64,000 bases of DNA from Streptomyces sp. MH60 (GCF_002939385.1 NZ_MULI01000022.1:1-64000); one strand, 5' to 3'. Positions 25,447-34,913 are shown, counted from the stretch's first letter. Numbers and translations are program-made. Notes: generated by a model from the sequence alone, not told the origin.

Positions 25447-25460
25447 TACCGTTCACGGTA
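25447..25460. promoter_or_regulatory. palindrome upstream of the unknown operon
   Basis: TACCGTTCACGGTA has perfect 6-bp arms (TACCGT/ACGGTA) around TC. With one bulge it extends to CACT-ACCGT / ACGGT-AAGTG. It lies about 43 bases before the methyltransferase start, in the divergent gap (25404-25676) shared with the GNAT gene. Probably an operator. Confidence 0.6.
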
Positions 25461-25676
25461 AGTGACGCGACCACTACGCAACAGTGGGTGAATACGCCAT
25501 CCTCATCCGCCCGGCGCACGTCGGGCGCATGGTCGCACACCCGAACTCGCCCTTGCATGAGGGAAGTTGGACGCTCACTCTAGCCAGAAGCCGACACCGG
25601 CCGCCACATGAGTCCGTCACTCGATCGTGAGCGGGGCGGGTGTCCACGAGTTGACGCAGTCTGACCAGGGGGTTGC

Positions 25677-26222
25677 ATGACCGCCGAACCGCTGGAACGT
25701 TCCCTCGACCACCACGACCGGCTCACCCGCCCCGGCCTGCCACCGGACGACCTGCCACTGGACCTGCGCACGGCACGGGAGTCCGACCTGCCGGAGCTGC
25801 GGCGGCTGGACGAGGAGGTCTTCCAGGACTTCGCCTATCCCGGTTTCCTGCTGCGCCAGCTCTTCGACATGTACGAGGAGCACTTCCTGGTCCTCGACGA
25901 CGGCACGGGCCGGCTGCGCGGCTACGTGCTGGCCGCCACCCGGACGCTCGGCGCGGACAGCTGGATACTCGGGCTGTGCGTGACCCAGGACCGGCGCCGC
26001 CACGGGCTGGGCCGGGAGCTGATGCGGGAGGTGCTGAGCCGGTTGCGCCGGGACGGCATACAGCTGGTCCGCCTCACCGTGGAACCCGCCAACCTCGCCG
26101 CCATCTTCCTCTACCGCTCCCTGGGCTTCCGCCCCGAGGAGCCCGACGGCGGCCTGCGTCCGGACTACTTCGGCCCGGGCATGCACCGCCAGATCATGCG
26201 GCTGGACCTCGCGCCGGACTAG
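25677..26222 (+). CDS. GNAT-family N-acetyltransferase
   Basis: 181 aa. GNAT motif A is LCVTQDRRRHGLGREL (R/Q-x-x-G-x-G/A acetyl-CoA loop RRHGLG), with motif B LYRSLGF. N-terminal signature LRTARESDLPELRRLDEE. It transfers acetyl from acetyl-CoA to an unknown amine. ATG start with GGGGG about 3 bases upstream. Its stop codon TAG overlaps the stop codon of the convergent TerB-like gene on the other strand in a shared CTAG. Confidence 0.88.
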   Translation: MTAEPLERSLDHHDRLTRPGLPPDDLPLDLRTARESDLPELRRLDEEVFQDFAYPGFLLRQLFDMYEEHFLVLDDGTGRLRGYVLAATRTLGADSWILGLCVTQDRRRHGLGRELMREVLSRLRRDGIQLVRLTVEPANLAAIFLYRSLGFRPEEPDGGLRPDYFGPGMHRQIMRLDLAPD

Positions 26223-26914
26223 GACGGCGTGCCCGCGGACTCCAGGAGGCGGGTCACGTCGTCGGAGCAGATGGTCAGGGCCGCGCCGACGGTGGCCAGG
26301 GCGTCCCGCTCGGCGGGGGTGTAGGGGCCGTCGGCCAGGGCGATGCGGGCACCCTGCAGCAGGATCGACTCGCGGCCGACGGCGGCGAGGTGCGGTGCCA
26401 GCGGGTCCAGCGCCTCGTGCAGTTCTATCGCCAGGCCCGGCACGCAGGGTTCGCCGCGGACCCGGCCGGTGTCCGCCTCCAGCGCCTCGACGAGCGCGTT
26501 CAGCTGGTCCTCGGTGCAGTCCTCGAAGCCGGCCGCGCGCACCGCGACGGTCGCGGTCTCCAGCGAGGTGCGGGAGCAGGTGCCACCCGCGGTCAGGACC
26601 GCGAGGGCGACGGTGTGGACGGCGTCGCGGAGCATCGCGGAGAAGCGGGTGGTGGTCGGGTGGTCGAGGACGTCGGTGCCGTAGTGGCGGCGGCAGGCCG
26701 CGCACTCGACGGTCGGCGCGGACTCGCCGCGGGGCAGCACGGGCACGCCGAGCAGGGTGAAGCGCCGACGGCCGGTGAGCCGCGTGTAGTTGCGGTCGCC
26801 GCCGCAGCCGGGGCAGAAGAACTCGCCGTCGCCCACGGGCGTCCACGCGGTGCGGGTGCCCAGGATGCGTGGCAGCCGGGCGGCTCGGCTGGTTCGTTCC
26901 CGTCCAGGCAGCAC
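26219..26914 (-). CDS. TerB-like protein with zinc-ribbon N-terminus
   Basis: 231 aa from GTG 26914 (VLPGRERTSRAARLPRILG), with GGAGG 6 bases upstream. Residues about 30-80 hold two CxxC pairs (FFCPGCGGDRNY and VECAACRRHYG) forming a zinc ribbon. The C-terminal about 150 residues are the all-helical TerB fold (LRDAVHTVALAVLTAGGT, then LALDPLA-like helices and IALADGPYTPAERDALATVG). TerB proteins bind divalent metal and associate with tellurite/phage-stress membrane complexes; this one may act in stress signalling. Convergent with the GNAT gene. Confidence 0.85.
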   Translation of the reverse strand: MLPGRERTSRAARLPRILGTRTAWTPVGDGEFFCPGCGGDRNYTRLTGRRRFTLLGVPVLPRGESAPTVECAACRRHYGTDVLDHPTTTRFSAMLRDAVHTVALAVLTAGGTCSRTSLETATVAVRAAGFEDCTEDQLNALVEALEADTGRVRGEPCVPGLAIELHEALDPLAPHLAAVGRESILLQGARIALADGPYTPAERDALATVGAALTICSDDVTRLLESAGTPS

Positions 26915-26955
26915 GTCGCACCTCCATAACGGCGCGACAGCATCGTCGCGCTGGC

Positions 26956-26974
26956 GTGATGTTAGCCACATCAC
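26956..26974. promoter_or_regulatory. perfect inverted repeat over the TerB-like promoter
   Basis: GTGATGT (26956-26962) and ACATCAC (26968-26974) are perfect 7-bp arms with a TAGCC loop. On the minus strand this contains a -10-like TAACAT. It is 42 bases before the GTG start, a position suited to repression. Confidence 0.55.
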
Positions 26975-27044
26975 CGACGTGGAGTCAGTACCCAGGACGA
27001 GACCTTTCCGTGACCATCACAGATATATGGCCGGTATATGACGG

Positions 27045-27077
27045 GGTCCCGCCCACCGATTTCCGGCGGGCGGGACC
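27045..27077. terminator. terminator after leuA
   Basis: GGTCCCGCCC (27045-27054) and GGGCGGGACC (27068-27077) form a perfect 10-bp stem. It lies 22 bases downstream of the leuA stop codon. Confidence 0.85.
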
Positions 27078-27098
27078 TCAAACCGCTGATTCGGCTGG

Positions 27099-28820
27099 TC
27101 AGCGAGCCGCGCGGTTGACGGCGGAGACGATGGCCTTCAGCGAGGCGCGCGTGGTGTTCGCGTCGATTCCGATGCCCCACAGCACCTTGTCGCCGATGGC
27201 GCACTCGATGTAGGAGGCGGCCTGCGCGGAGGCGCCCTCGCTCATCGTGTGCTCCTGGTAGTCCAGCAGCCGTACGTCGATGCCCACGCCCTGCAGTGCG
27301 TGGAAGAACGCCGAGATCGGGCCGTTGCCGGTGCCGACCAGAGTGGTCTCCGTGCCGTCGACCGTGGCCTCGACGGTGAGGGTGTCGACGCCGTCGCGGT
27401 CGGTCGTGGTCTGCCCGTTGGCCACCTGGATGCGGCCCCAGGGGTTGTCCGGGTTGGGCAGGTACTCGTCCTGGAAGACGTCCCAGATCGCGGTCGGCGT
27501 GATCTCGCCGCCCTCGGCGTCGGTCTTGGCCTGGATGAGCTTCGAGAACTCGATCTGCATCCGGCGCGGCAGGTCCAGGCTGTGGTCGTTCTTCAGGACG
27601 TAGGCGATGCCGCCCTTGCCAGACTGCGAGTTGACGCGGATGACGGCCTCGTAGGAGCGGCCGACGTCCTTGGGGTCGATCGGCAGGTAGGGGACCGCCC
27701 ACTCGATGTCGTCGACGGTGACGCCCTTGGCGGCCGCGTCGGCCTCCATGGCGTCGAAGCCCTTCTTGATGGCGTCCTGGTGGGAGCCGGAGAAGGACGT
27801 GTAGACCAGGTCGCCCACGTACGGGTGGCGCGGGTGGACCTCCATCTGGTTGCAGTACTCCCACGTGCGGCGGATCTCGTCGATGTCGGAGAAGTCGATC
27901 TGCGGGTCGACGCCCTGGGAGAACAGGTTCATGCCCAGGGTGACCAGGTCGACGTTGCCGGTGCGCTCGCCCTGCCCGAACAGGCAGCCCTCGACGCGGT
28001 CCGCGCCGGCCATCAGCGCCAGCTCGGCCGCCGCCACCGCCGTACCGCGGTCGTTGTGCGGGTGGACGGACAGGCAGACGTACTCGCGGCGGGACAGGTG
28101 GCGGCCCATCCACTCGAAGCGGTCGGCGTGCGTGGACGGCGTCGAACGCTCCACGGTGGCCGGCAGGTTGAGGATGATCTCGCGGCCGGGACCGGGCTGG
28201 TAGGTGTCCATCACCGCCTCGCAGACCTCCAGGGCGAAGTCCAGCTCGGTGTCGGTGAAGATCTCGGGGCTGTACTGGTAGCCGAACTCCGTCTCGGGGC
28301 CCAGCAGTTTCTCGGCGTACTCCATGACCAGGCGGGTGCCGTCGACCGCGATCTGCTTGATGTCCTCGCGCGAGCCGCGGAAGACGACCCGGCGGAAGAC
28401 GGGGGCGGTCGCGTTGTACAGGTGGACGGTGGCCCGCTTGGCGCCCTTCAGGGACTCCACCGTGCGCTCGATCAGGTCCTCGCGGGCCTGGGTCAGTACG
28501 GAGATGGTGACGTCGTCCGGGATGGCGCCGGGCTCCTCGATGATGGAGCGCACGAAGTCGAAGTCGGTCTGGCCGGAGGCCGGGAAGCCGACCTCGATCT
28601 CCTTGTAGCCCATCGTGACCAGCAGGTCGAACATGGCGCGCTTGCGGACCGGCGACATGGGGTCGATCAGGGCCTGGTTGCCGTCGCGCAGGTCGGTGGA
28701 GAGCCAGCGGGGAGCGGTGGTGATCCGCTGGTCCGGCCAGGTGCGGTCGGCGATGTCGACCTGCTCGTAGCCGCGGTACTTGGCGGTCGGCATGGGGCTG
28801 GGCTGCTGGCGGTTGGCCAT
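27099..28820 (-). CDS. leuA: 2-isopropylmalate synthase
   Basis: 573 aa from ATG 28820 (MANRQQPSPMPTAKYRGYEQV). The catalytic TIM barrel has the LRDGNQALIDPM metal motif, SVHPHNDRGTAVAA with the HxH pair, and EGCLFGQGERTGNVDLVTL. The C-terminal LeuA regulatory domain (from about residue 440, WGRIQVANGQ...) binds leucine. It condenses acetyl-CoA with 2-ketoisovalerate, the first step to leucine. Length fits the actinobacterial long LeuA type. A leader peptide with four leucine codons precedes it. Confidence 0.96.
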   Translation of the reverse strand: MANRQQPSPMPTAKYRGYEQVDIADRTWPDQRITTAPRWLSTDLRDGNQALIDPMSPVRKRAMFDLLVTMGYKEIEVGFPASGQTDFDFVRSIIEEPGAIPDDVTISVLTQAREDLIERTVESLKGAKRATVHLYNATAPVFRRVVFRGSREDIKQIAVDGTRLVMEYAEKLLGPETEFGYQYSPEIFTDTELDFALEVCEAVMDTYQPGPGREIILNLPATVERSTPSTHADRFEWMGRHLSRREYVCLSVHPHNDRGTAVAAAELALMAGADRVEGCLFGQGERTGNVDLVTLGMNLFSQGVDPQIDFSDIDEIRRTWEYCNQMEVHPRHPYVGDLVYTSFSGSHQDAIKKGFDAMEADAAAKGVTVDDIEWAVPYLPIDPKDVGRSYEAVIRVNSQSGKGGIAYVLKNDHSLDLPRRMQIEFSKLIQAKTDAEGGEITPTAIWDVFQDEYLPNPDNPWGRIQVANGQTTTDRDGVDTLTVEATVDGTETTLVGTGNGPISAFFHALQGVGIDVRLLDYQEHTMSEGASAQAASYIECAIGDKVLWGIGIDANTTRASLKAIVSAVNRAAR

Positions 28821-28932
28821 GATGGCGTGGGCTCCTCGTGATGTCCGCGGATCTCGGCGGTGTCCGCGTCGTCCGCGTGTCCGGAAGGACGGCCGACGGC
28901 ACCACCAAGCTCCGCGGGGAGGGAGTCGGCCT
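28821..28932 (-). promoter_or_regulatory. probable leucine attenuator between leader peptide and leuA
   Basis: The 112-base space between the leader stop and the leuA ATG can form alternative stems: CCGCGGA (28917-28911) pairs with TCCGCGG (28851-28845), and an internal CGTCC/GGACG stem lies within it. This fits transcription attenuation, where ribosome stalling on the leucine codons sets the fold. The fold itself was judged by eye only. Confidence 0.65.
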
Positions 28933-28980
28933 CTACAGGCCCTCGCCGCGGCAGCTAAGGAGAAGCAGCCCGAATCGCAT
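28933..28980 (-). CDS. leucine-rich leader peptide of leuA
   Basis: 15 aa, MRFGLLLLSCRGEGL. The four consecutive leucine codons are CTG CTT CTC CTT. CTT is rare in Streptomyces, so the ribosome should pause there when charged leucyl-tRNA is low. It ends 112 bases before leuA. Leader peptides of this kind are known upstream of actinobacterial leuA genes. No longer gene overlaps it in frame. Confidence 0.85.
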   Translation of the reverse strand: MRFGLLLLSCRGEGL

Positions 28981-29172
28981 GATGCCCAGCACCTTAGCCG
29001 AGTCACGCGGGTCACGCGGGTCCGTATCAGTATGCGGGACCGTGGGGACAACCGGGACAAAAAGTGCCGTATACCACTCCTGGCCCGGCCGTGGGGGCAG
29101 CTTGGCGCCGGTTTGCACCCATCGTGGTCGCGGGTGGTGACAGCGCGGTCACGCAGTGCGAAAGTGCCGGAC

Positions 29173-30243
29173 ATGACGACATACGGGGGCTTCCAGCCCG
29201 TCTTCTGCACCATCGTGCCGCCCCACGTCCTCGACCGGCTCGCCCGGAACGCGGACCCGGTGCTCGCCGGTCCGGCCCGCCGCACCCTCCAGCGCGACGC
29301 CCTCGAACGCACCCGCCGCGGTCTGACCACGGTCATCGGCGCCCCCTCCGTGGCCCCGCGCGCGGGCGCCGAGCCGGAGAAGCCGCAGCGCACGATCTAC
29401 GACGCCCGGCACGGCACCGACCTGCCGGGCCGGCAGGTGCGCGGCGAGGGCGAGGACCCCGGCCAGGACGCCACCGTGAACCGCGCCTACGCGGGCCTGG
29501 GCGCCACCTTCGAGCACTACCTCAAGGTCTACCGGCGCAACTCCATCGACGGCCAGGGCCTGCCGCTGGACGCGACCGTGCACTACGACCGCGAGTACAA
29601 CAACGCGTTCTGGAACGGCGAGCAGATGGTCTTCGGCGACGGGGACGGCGAGATCTTCCTCGACTTCACCATCGCCCTGGACGTGATCGGCCACGAGCTG
29701 ACCCACGGCGTCACCCAGCACACCGCCAACCTGACCTACTACGGCCAGCCCGGCGCCCTCAACGAGTCGGTGTCGGACGTCTTCGGCTCCCTCATCAAGC
29801 AGTACTCGCTGGGCCAGACCGCCGCCGAGGCCGACTGGCTGATCGGCGCCGGGCTGCTCGCCCCCCGCGTGACGGGCGAGGCGCTGCGCTCCATGAAGGC
29901 GCCGGGCACGGCCTACGACGACGACGTGCTCGGCAAGGACCCGCAGCCCGCGACGATGGACGACTTCGTGCGCACCGGCCGCGACAACGGCGGCGTGCAC
30001 ATCAACTCCGGCATCCCCAACCACGCCTTCTACCTCCTCGCCACCGCCCTCGGCGGGCACGCCTGGGAGCGGGCCGGGCAGATCTGGTACGACGTGCTGA
30101 CCGGCGGCGAGCTGGCCGAGGACGCGCTGTTCGCGGACTTCGCGACGCTGACGCTCAAGGCCGCCCGGGAGCGCTACGGCGACGCGGACGAGCTGGAGGC
30201 GGTCCGCAAGGCCTGGGAGCGGGTCGGGGTGCGGACGCCGTAG
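29173..30243 (+). CDS. M4-family (thermolysin/protealysin-like) metalloprotease
   Basis: 356 aa from ATG 29173 (MTTYGGFQPVFCTIVPPHVLD). HELTHGVTQH is the HExxH zinc site, and GALNESVSDVFG gives the third ligand Glu and the following motif. N-terminal propeptide about 60 residues; no signal peptide, as in the protealysin group, which is often cytoplasmic or released without Sec. Catalytic Tyr/His-region DNGGVHINSGIPNHAFYLLA is present. Followed at once by a small gene resembling its inhibitor. No good Shine-Dalgarno site precedes the ATG. Confidence 0.93.
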   Translation: MTTYGGFQPVFCTIVPPHVLDRLARNADPVLAGPARRTLQRDALERTRRGLTTVIGAPSVAPRAGAEPEKPQRTIYDARHGTDLPGRQVRGEGEDPGQDATVNRAYAGLGATFEHYLKVYRRNSIDGQGLPLDATVHYDREYNNAFWNGEQMVFGDGDGEIFLDFTIALDVIGHELTHGVTQHTANLTYYGQPGALNESVSDVFGSLIKQYSLGQTAAEADWLIGAGLLAPRVTGEALRSMKAPGTAYDDDVLGKDPQPATMDDFVRTGRDNGGVHINSGIPNHAFYLLATALGGHAWERAGQIWYDVLTGGELAEDALFADFATLTLKAARERYGDADELEAVRKAWERVGVRTP

Positions 30244-30264
30244 TTCCGTACTAGACACGGGTCC

Positions 30265-30531
30265 ATGCGGATTCAGGTGAGGCGCACAGGAGGCTTCGCG
30301 GGCATCGAACGCCACGCGGAGGTCGAGACCGCGGGACGCCCCGACGCGGACGAGTGGCACGCCCTGGCCGAGCGGGCGGTCGCCGACGGCCGGAACACCC
30401 CGCCGGTCGGCGTGCCGGACGGGTTCAGCTACCAGCTCACCGTGGACGGGAGGACGGTGTACGCCGCCGATCCCCGGCTCACCGACGAGCAGCGCAGGCT
30501 GATCTCGCGGGTGCTGAAGGAGGGTGCGTAA
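30265..30531 (+). CDS. emfourin-like protealysin inhibitor
   Basis: 88 aa. MRIQVRRTGGFAGIERHAEVET followed by GFSYQLTVDGRTVYAAD and LTDEQRRLISRVLKEG resembles emfourin, the slow, tight-binding inhibitor encoded beside protealysin-like M4 proteases. Starts 21 bases after the protease gene, so an operon. It likely keeps the protease inactive inside the cell. It could also serve as a chaperone. Confidence 0.85.
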   Translation: MRIQVRRTGGFAGIERHAEVETAGRPDADEWHALAERAVADGRNTPPVGVPDGFSYQLTVDGRTVYAADPRLTDEQRRLISRVLKEGA

Positions 30532-30552
30532 GTCGGTCGCCGTGCACGGGCG

Positions 30553-30582
30553 TTGACTTCCCTTACCGGCGGTACGGATGAT
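30553..30582 (+). promoter_or_regulatory. promoter of beta-glucosidase gene, probably leaderless
   Basis: -35 TTGACT (30553-30558) and -10 GATGAT (30577-30582) with an 18-base spacer place the transcription start at about 30589. That is the ATG of the gene. The same start lacks a Shine-Dalgarno sequence, fitting leaderless translation. Confidence 0.5.
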
Positions 30583-30588
30583 CCGCGC

Positions 30589-31917
30589 ATGGCGACTGAC
30601 GCGATGCCGCGGTTCCCGGACGGCTTCCTGTGGGGCGTGTCCACGTCCGCGCACCAGATCGAGGGCGCGGCCGGGCTGCGGGGGCCGTCCGTGTGGGACG
30701 CCTTCACGGCGGAACCCGGCCGGGTGAAGGACGGCTCGACGGCGGCGGTGGCCTGCGACCACTACCACCGCTACCGCGAGGACGTCGCCCTGCTCGCGGA
30801 CCTCGGCGTGGACGCGTACCGCTTCTCGGTCTCCTGGCCCCGGGTGGACTCCCCCGGCGGCCTCGACTTCTACGACCGCCTGGTGGACGAGCTGTGCGCG
30901 GCGGGCGTGCGGCCGGTGCCGACGCTCTTCCACTGGGACCTGCCGGCGGGCCTGGACTGGCTGGAGCGGGACACGGCCGCCCGGTTCGCGCAGTACGTGT
31001 CGGCCGTCGCGGGGCGCCTCGGCGACCGGGTCGGCAAGTGGATCACCCTCAACGAGCCCGCCGAGCACACCCTGCTCGGTCATGCCCTGGGCGTCCACGC
31101 CCCCGGCCGCGAACTGCTGTTCGACGCCCTCCCGGCCGCCCACCACCAGCTCCTCGCCCACGGCCTGGCCGTACGGGCCCTGCGCGCGTCCGGCGCCACG
31201 GACGTCGGGATCGCCAACTCGCACGGACCGACCTGGCCCGCCTCGGACGACCCGGCCGACCGGGAGGCGGCGGAGTTCTACGACCTCCTGCTGAACCGGA
31301 TGTTCGCCGACCCGCTCCTGACCGGGCGGTACCCGCAGGGCATCGGCGACCTCATGCCCGGTTCCGCCGAGAGGGTCGGGGCCGACCTGGAGATCATCGC
31401 CGAGCCGCTGGACTGGTACGGCGTGAACTACTACGCGCCGACCCGGGTGGGCGCCCCGCAGGGCGCGGAGATCGAGTTCGGCGGGGTGACGCTCCCGGCC
31501 GAACTGCCCTTCTCGGTACGCGAGATCGAAGGCAGACCGCAGACGGACTTCGGCTGGCCCGTGGTCCCGGAGGGGCTGACGGAGCTGCTCACCGGCTTCC
31601 GCGACCGCTACGGCGACCGTCTGCCGCCGGTCGTGATCACGGAGAACGGCTGCTCCTACGAGGGCCTCGACGACCGGGACCGCATCGCCTACCTCGACGG
31701 GCACCTGCGCGCCCTGCACCGGGCGGTCGAGGCGGGTGTGGACGTGCGCGGTTACTTCGTGTGGTCGCTCCTGGACAACTTCGAGTGGGCCGAGGGGTAC
31801 GCCCGCCGCTTCGGACTGGTCCACGTGGACTTCACGACGCTCGCGCGCACCCCCAAGGCGTCCTACGGCTGGTTCCGGGAGCTGCTCGCCGGGCAGCGGC
31901 GGACACCGGTCGGATAA
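30589..31917 (+). CDS. family 1 beta-glucosidase
   Basis: 442 aa from ATG 30589 (MATDAMPRFPDGFLWGVSTSAHQIEG). GH1 hallmarks: N-terminal FLWGVSTSAHQIEGA, acid/base Glu in WITLNEPAEH, nucleophile Glu in VITENGCSYEG, and the C-terminal WSLLDNFEWAEGYARRFGLV. It hydrolyses beta-glucosides such as cellobiose inside the cell. No signal peptide. The upstream open frame starts at TTG in the promoter. Confidence 0.92.
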   Translation: MATDAMPRFPDGFLWGVSTSAHQIEGAAGLRGPSVWDAFTAEPGRVKDGSTAAVACDHYHRYREDVALLADLGVDAYRFSVSWPRVDSPGGLDFYDRLVDELCAAGVRPVPTLFHWDLPAGLDWLERDTAARFAQYVSAVAGRLGDRVGKWITLNEPAEHTLLGHALGVHAPGRELLFDALPAAHHQLLAHGLAVRALRASGATDVGIANSHGPTWPASDDPADREAAEFYDLLLNRMFADPLLTGRYPQGIGDLMPGSAERVGADLEIIAEPLDWYGVNYYAPTRVGAPQGAEIEFGGVTLPAELPFSVREIEGRPQTDFGWPVVPEGLTELLTGFRDRYGDRLPPVVITENGCSYEGLDDRDRIAYLDGHLRALHRAVEAGVDVRGYFVWSLLDNFEWAEGYARRFGLVHVDFTTLARTPKASYGWFRELLAGQRRTPVG

Positions 31918-32022
31918 ACCCCTCGGTGCTGTCGGCGGGGAGTCGTACGCTGGAGTCAGCAGACACACCCGTCACGCGGCGCACGCCGCAGAGGAGGACG
32001 AGCAGGCCTAGAGCGCCGGCCC

Positions 32023-33102
<1,080 letters not shown>

Positions 33103-33114
33103 ACCAGCACGACC

Positions 33115-33612
33115 ATGTCGATCGACGTCAACAACGAGTCCGGAACCGAGGTCGACGAGCAGGCGATCCTCGACATCGCCCGCTACGCGCTCGCGCGGAT
33201 GCGCATCCACCCGCTCTCCGAACTGTCGGTGATCGTCGTGGACGCCGGCGCCATGGAGCAGCTGCACATCCAGTGGATGGACCTGCCGGGTCCCACCGAC
33301 GTGATGTCCTTCCCGATGGACGAGCTGCGTCCCCCGTCCAAGGACGAGGAGGAGGCGCCGCAGGGGCTGCTCGGCGACATCGTGCTCTGCCCGGAGGTCG
33401 CCGCCCAGCAGGGCACCGACGCGCCGACGCAGCACTCCATGGACGAGGAACTCCAGCTCCTGACCGTCCACGGGGTGCTGCACCTGCTCGGGTACGACCA
33501 CGAGGAGCCGGACGAGAAGGCCGAGATGTTCGGTCTGCAGGCCGCGATCGTGGACGGCTGGCGTGCGGAGCGGGGCCTGACCGGCCCGTCCCCGGCCCCG
33601 ACGGTCTCATGA
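33115..33612 (+). CDS. ybeY: endoribonuclease YbeY
   Basis: 165 aa. Zinc motif HGVLHLLGYDH, His119, His123 and His129. Processes 16S rRNA 3' ends and is involved in rRNA quality control. 12 bases after phoH, and its TGA overlaps the ATG of the next gene (ATGA), so the run is translationally coupled. Confidence 0.95.
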   Translation: MSIDVNNESGTEVDEQAILDIARYALARMRIHPLSELSVIVVDAGAMEQLHIQWMDLPGPTDVMSFPMDELRPPSKDEEEAPQGLLGDIVLCPEVAAQQGTDAPTQHSMDEELQLLTVHGVLHLLGYDHEEPDEKAEMFGLQAAIVDGWRAERGLTGPSPAPTVS

Positions 33613-34913
33613 GCCTCCCGCTCGTCGCCGGCGCCGTCGCCCTGGTGGTGGTCGCCTGGCTGGCCGCGTGCGCGGAGGCGGCGCTCGCCCGGGTCTCCAG
33701 CTTCCGTGCCGAGGAGGCGGTCCGGTCCGGGCGCCGGGGCGGCGAGAAGCTCGCCCAGGTCGCCGCCGACCCGACGCGCTACCTGAACGTGGCGCTGCTG
33801 GTCCGCGTCGCCTGCGAGATGGCGGCCGCCGCGCTGGTCACGTACGCCTGTCTCAGGGAGTTCGACGGCACCGGCGAGGCGCTGGTCATCGCCATCGCGG
33901 TGATGGTGCTGCTCTCCTACGTCGCCGTCGGGGTGTCCCCGCGCACCATCGGGCGCCAGCACCCGCTGAACACGGCGACCGCGGCGGCGTACGTGCTGCT
34001 GCCGCTGGCCCGGATCATGGGCCCGATCCCGTCGCTGCTGATCCTCATCGGCAACGCGCTCACCCCCGGCAAGGGCTTCCGCCGCGGCCCCTTCGCCTCG
34101 GAGGCGGAGCTGCGGGCGCTGGTGGACTACGCCGAGGCGGAGTCGCTGATCGAGGCCGAGGAGCGCCGCATGGTGCACTCGGTGTTCGAGCTGGGCGACA
34201 CGCTGGTGCGGGAGGTCATGGTGCCGCGCACCGACCTCGTCGTCATCGAGCGCTACAAGACCATCCGGCAGGCCCTCACCCTCGCCCTGCGCTCCGGCTT
34301 CTCCCGCATACCGGTCACCGGCGACAGCGAGGACGACATCGTCGGCATCGTGTACCTGAAGGACCTGGTCCGCAGGACGCACATCAGCCGGGACGCGGAG
34401 AGCGACCTGGTGTCCACCGCGATGCGCCCGGCGTCCTTCGTGCCGGACACCAAGAACGCCGGCGACCTGCTGCGCGAGATGCAGAAGGAGCGCAACCACG
34501 TCGCCGTCGTCATCGACGAGTACGGCGGCACGGCCGGCATCGTCACCATCGAGGACATCCTGGAGGAGATCGTCGGCGAGATCACCGACGAGTACGACCG
34601 GGAGCTGCCGCCGGTCGAGGAGCTGGGCGAGGACCGTTTCCGGGTCACCGCGCGCCTGGACATCGGCGACCTGGGCGAGCTGTACGGCCTGGACGAGTAC
34701 GACGACGAGGACGTGGAGACGGTGGGCGGCCTGCTCGCCAAGGCGCTGGGCCGCGTCCCGATCGCCGGGGCGTCCTCGATCGTGGAGCTTCCGGACGGCC
34801 GGGAGCTGCGGCTGACGGCGGAGGCCGCCGCGGGCCGCCGGAACAAGATCGTGACGGTGCTGGTGGAGCCGGTCGCCGCGGCGAAGCCGGCCGAGGAGAC
34901 GGTGGCGGAATGA
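33609..34913 (+). CDS. CNNM/hemolysin-C-like membrane protein with CBS pair
   Basis: 434 aa from ATG 33609 (MSLPLVAGAVALVVVAWLAACAE). N-terminal DUF21 membrane region (about 1-130, four helices), a CBS pair (about 200-320, EVMVPRTDLVVIERY and HVAVVIDEYGGTAGIVTIEDILEE), and a C-terminal CorC_HlyC domain. Members are Mg/Co transport or sensing proteins. The conserved phoH-ybeY-CNNM-era order is typical for actinobacteria, with extra genes inserted here between the CNNM gene and era. Confidence 0.93.
   Translation: MSLPLVAGAVALVVVAWLAACAEAALARVSSFRAEEAVRSGRRGGEKLAQVAADPTRYLNVALLVRVACEMAAAALVTYACLREFDGTGEALVIAIAVMVLLSYVAVGVSPRTIGRQHPLNTATAAAYVLLPLARIMGPIPSLLILIGNALTPGKGFRRGPFASEAELRALVDYAEAESLIEAEERRMVHSVFELGDTLVREVMVPRTDLVVIERYKTIRQALTLALRSGFSRIPVTGDSEDDIVGIVYLKDLVRRTHISRDAESDLVSTAMRPASFVPDTKNAGDLLREMQKERNHVAVVIDEYGGTAGIVTIEDILEEIVGEITDEYDRELPPVEELGEDRFRVTARLDIGDLGELYGLDEYDDEDVETVGGLLAKALGRVPIAGASSIVELPDGRELRLTAEAAAGRRNKIVTVLVEPVAAAKPAEETVAE

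Noticed and set aside
30553..30588. TTG start of beta-glucosidase at 30553
   Set aside because: The TTG is the -35 element; the GH1 domain begins at ATG 30589.
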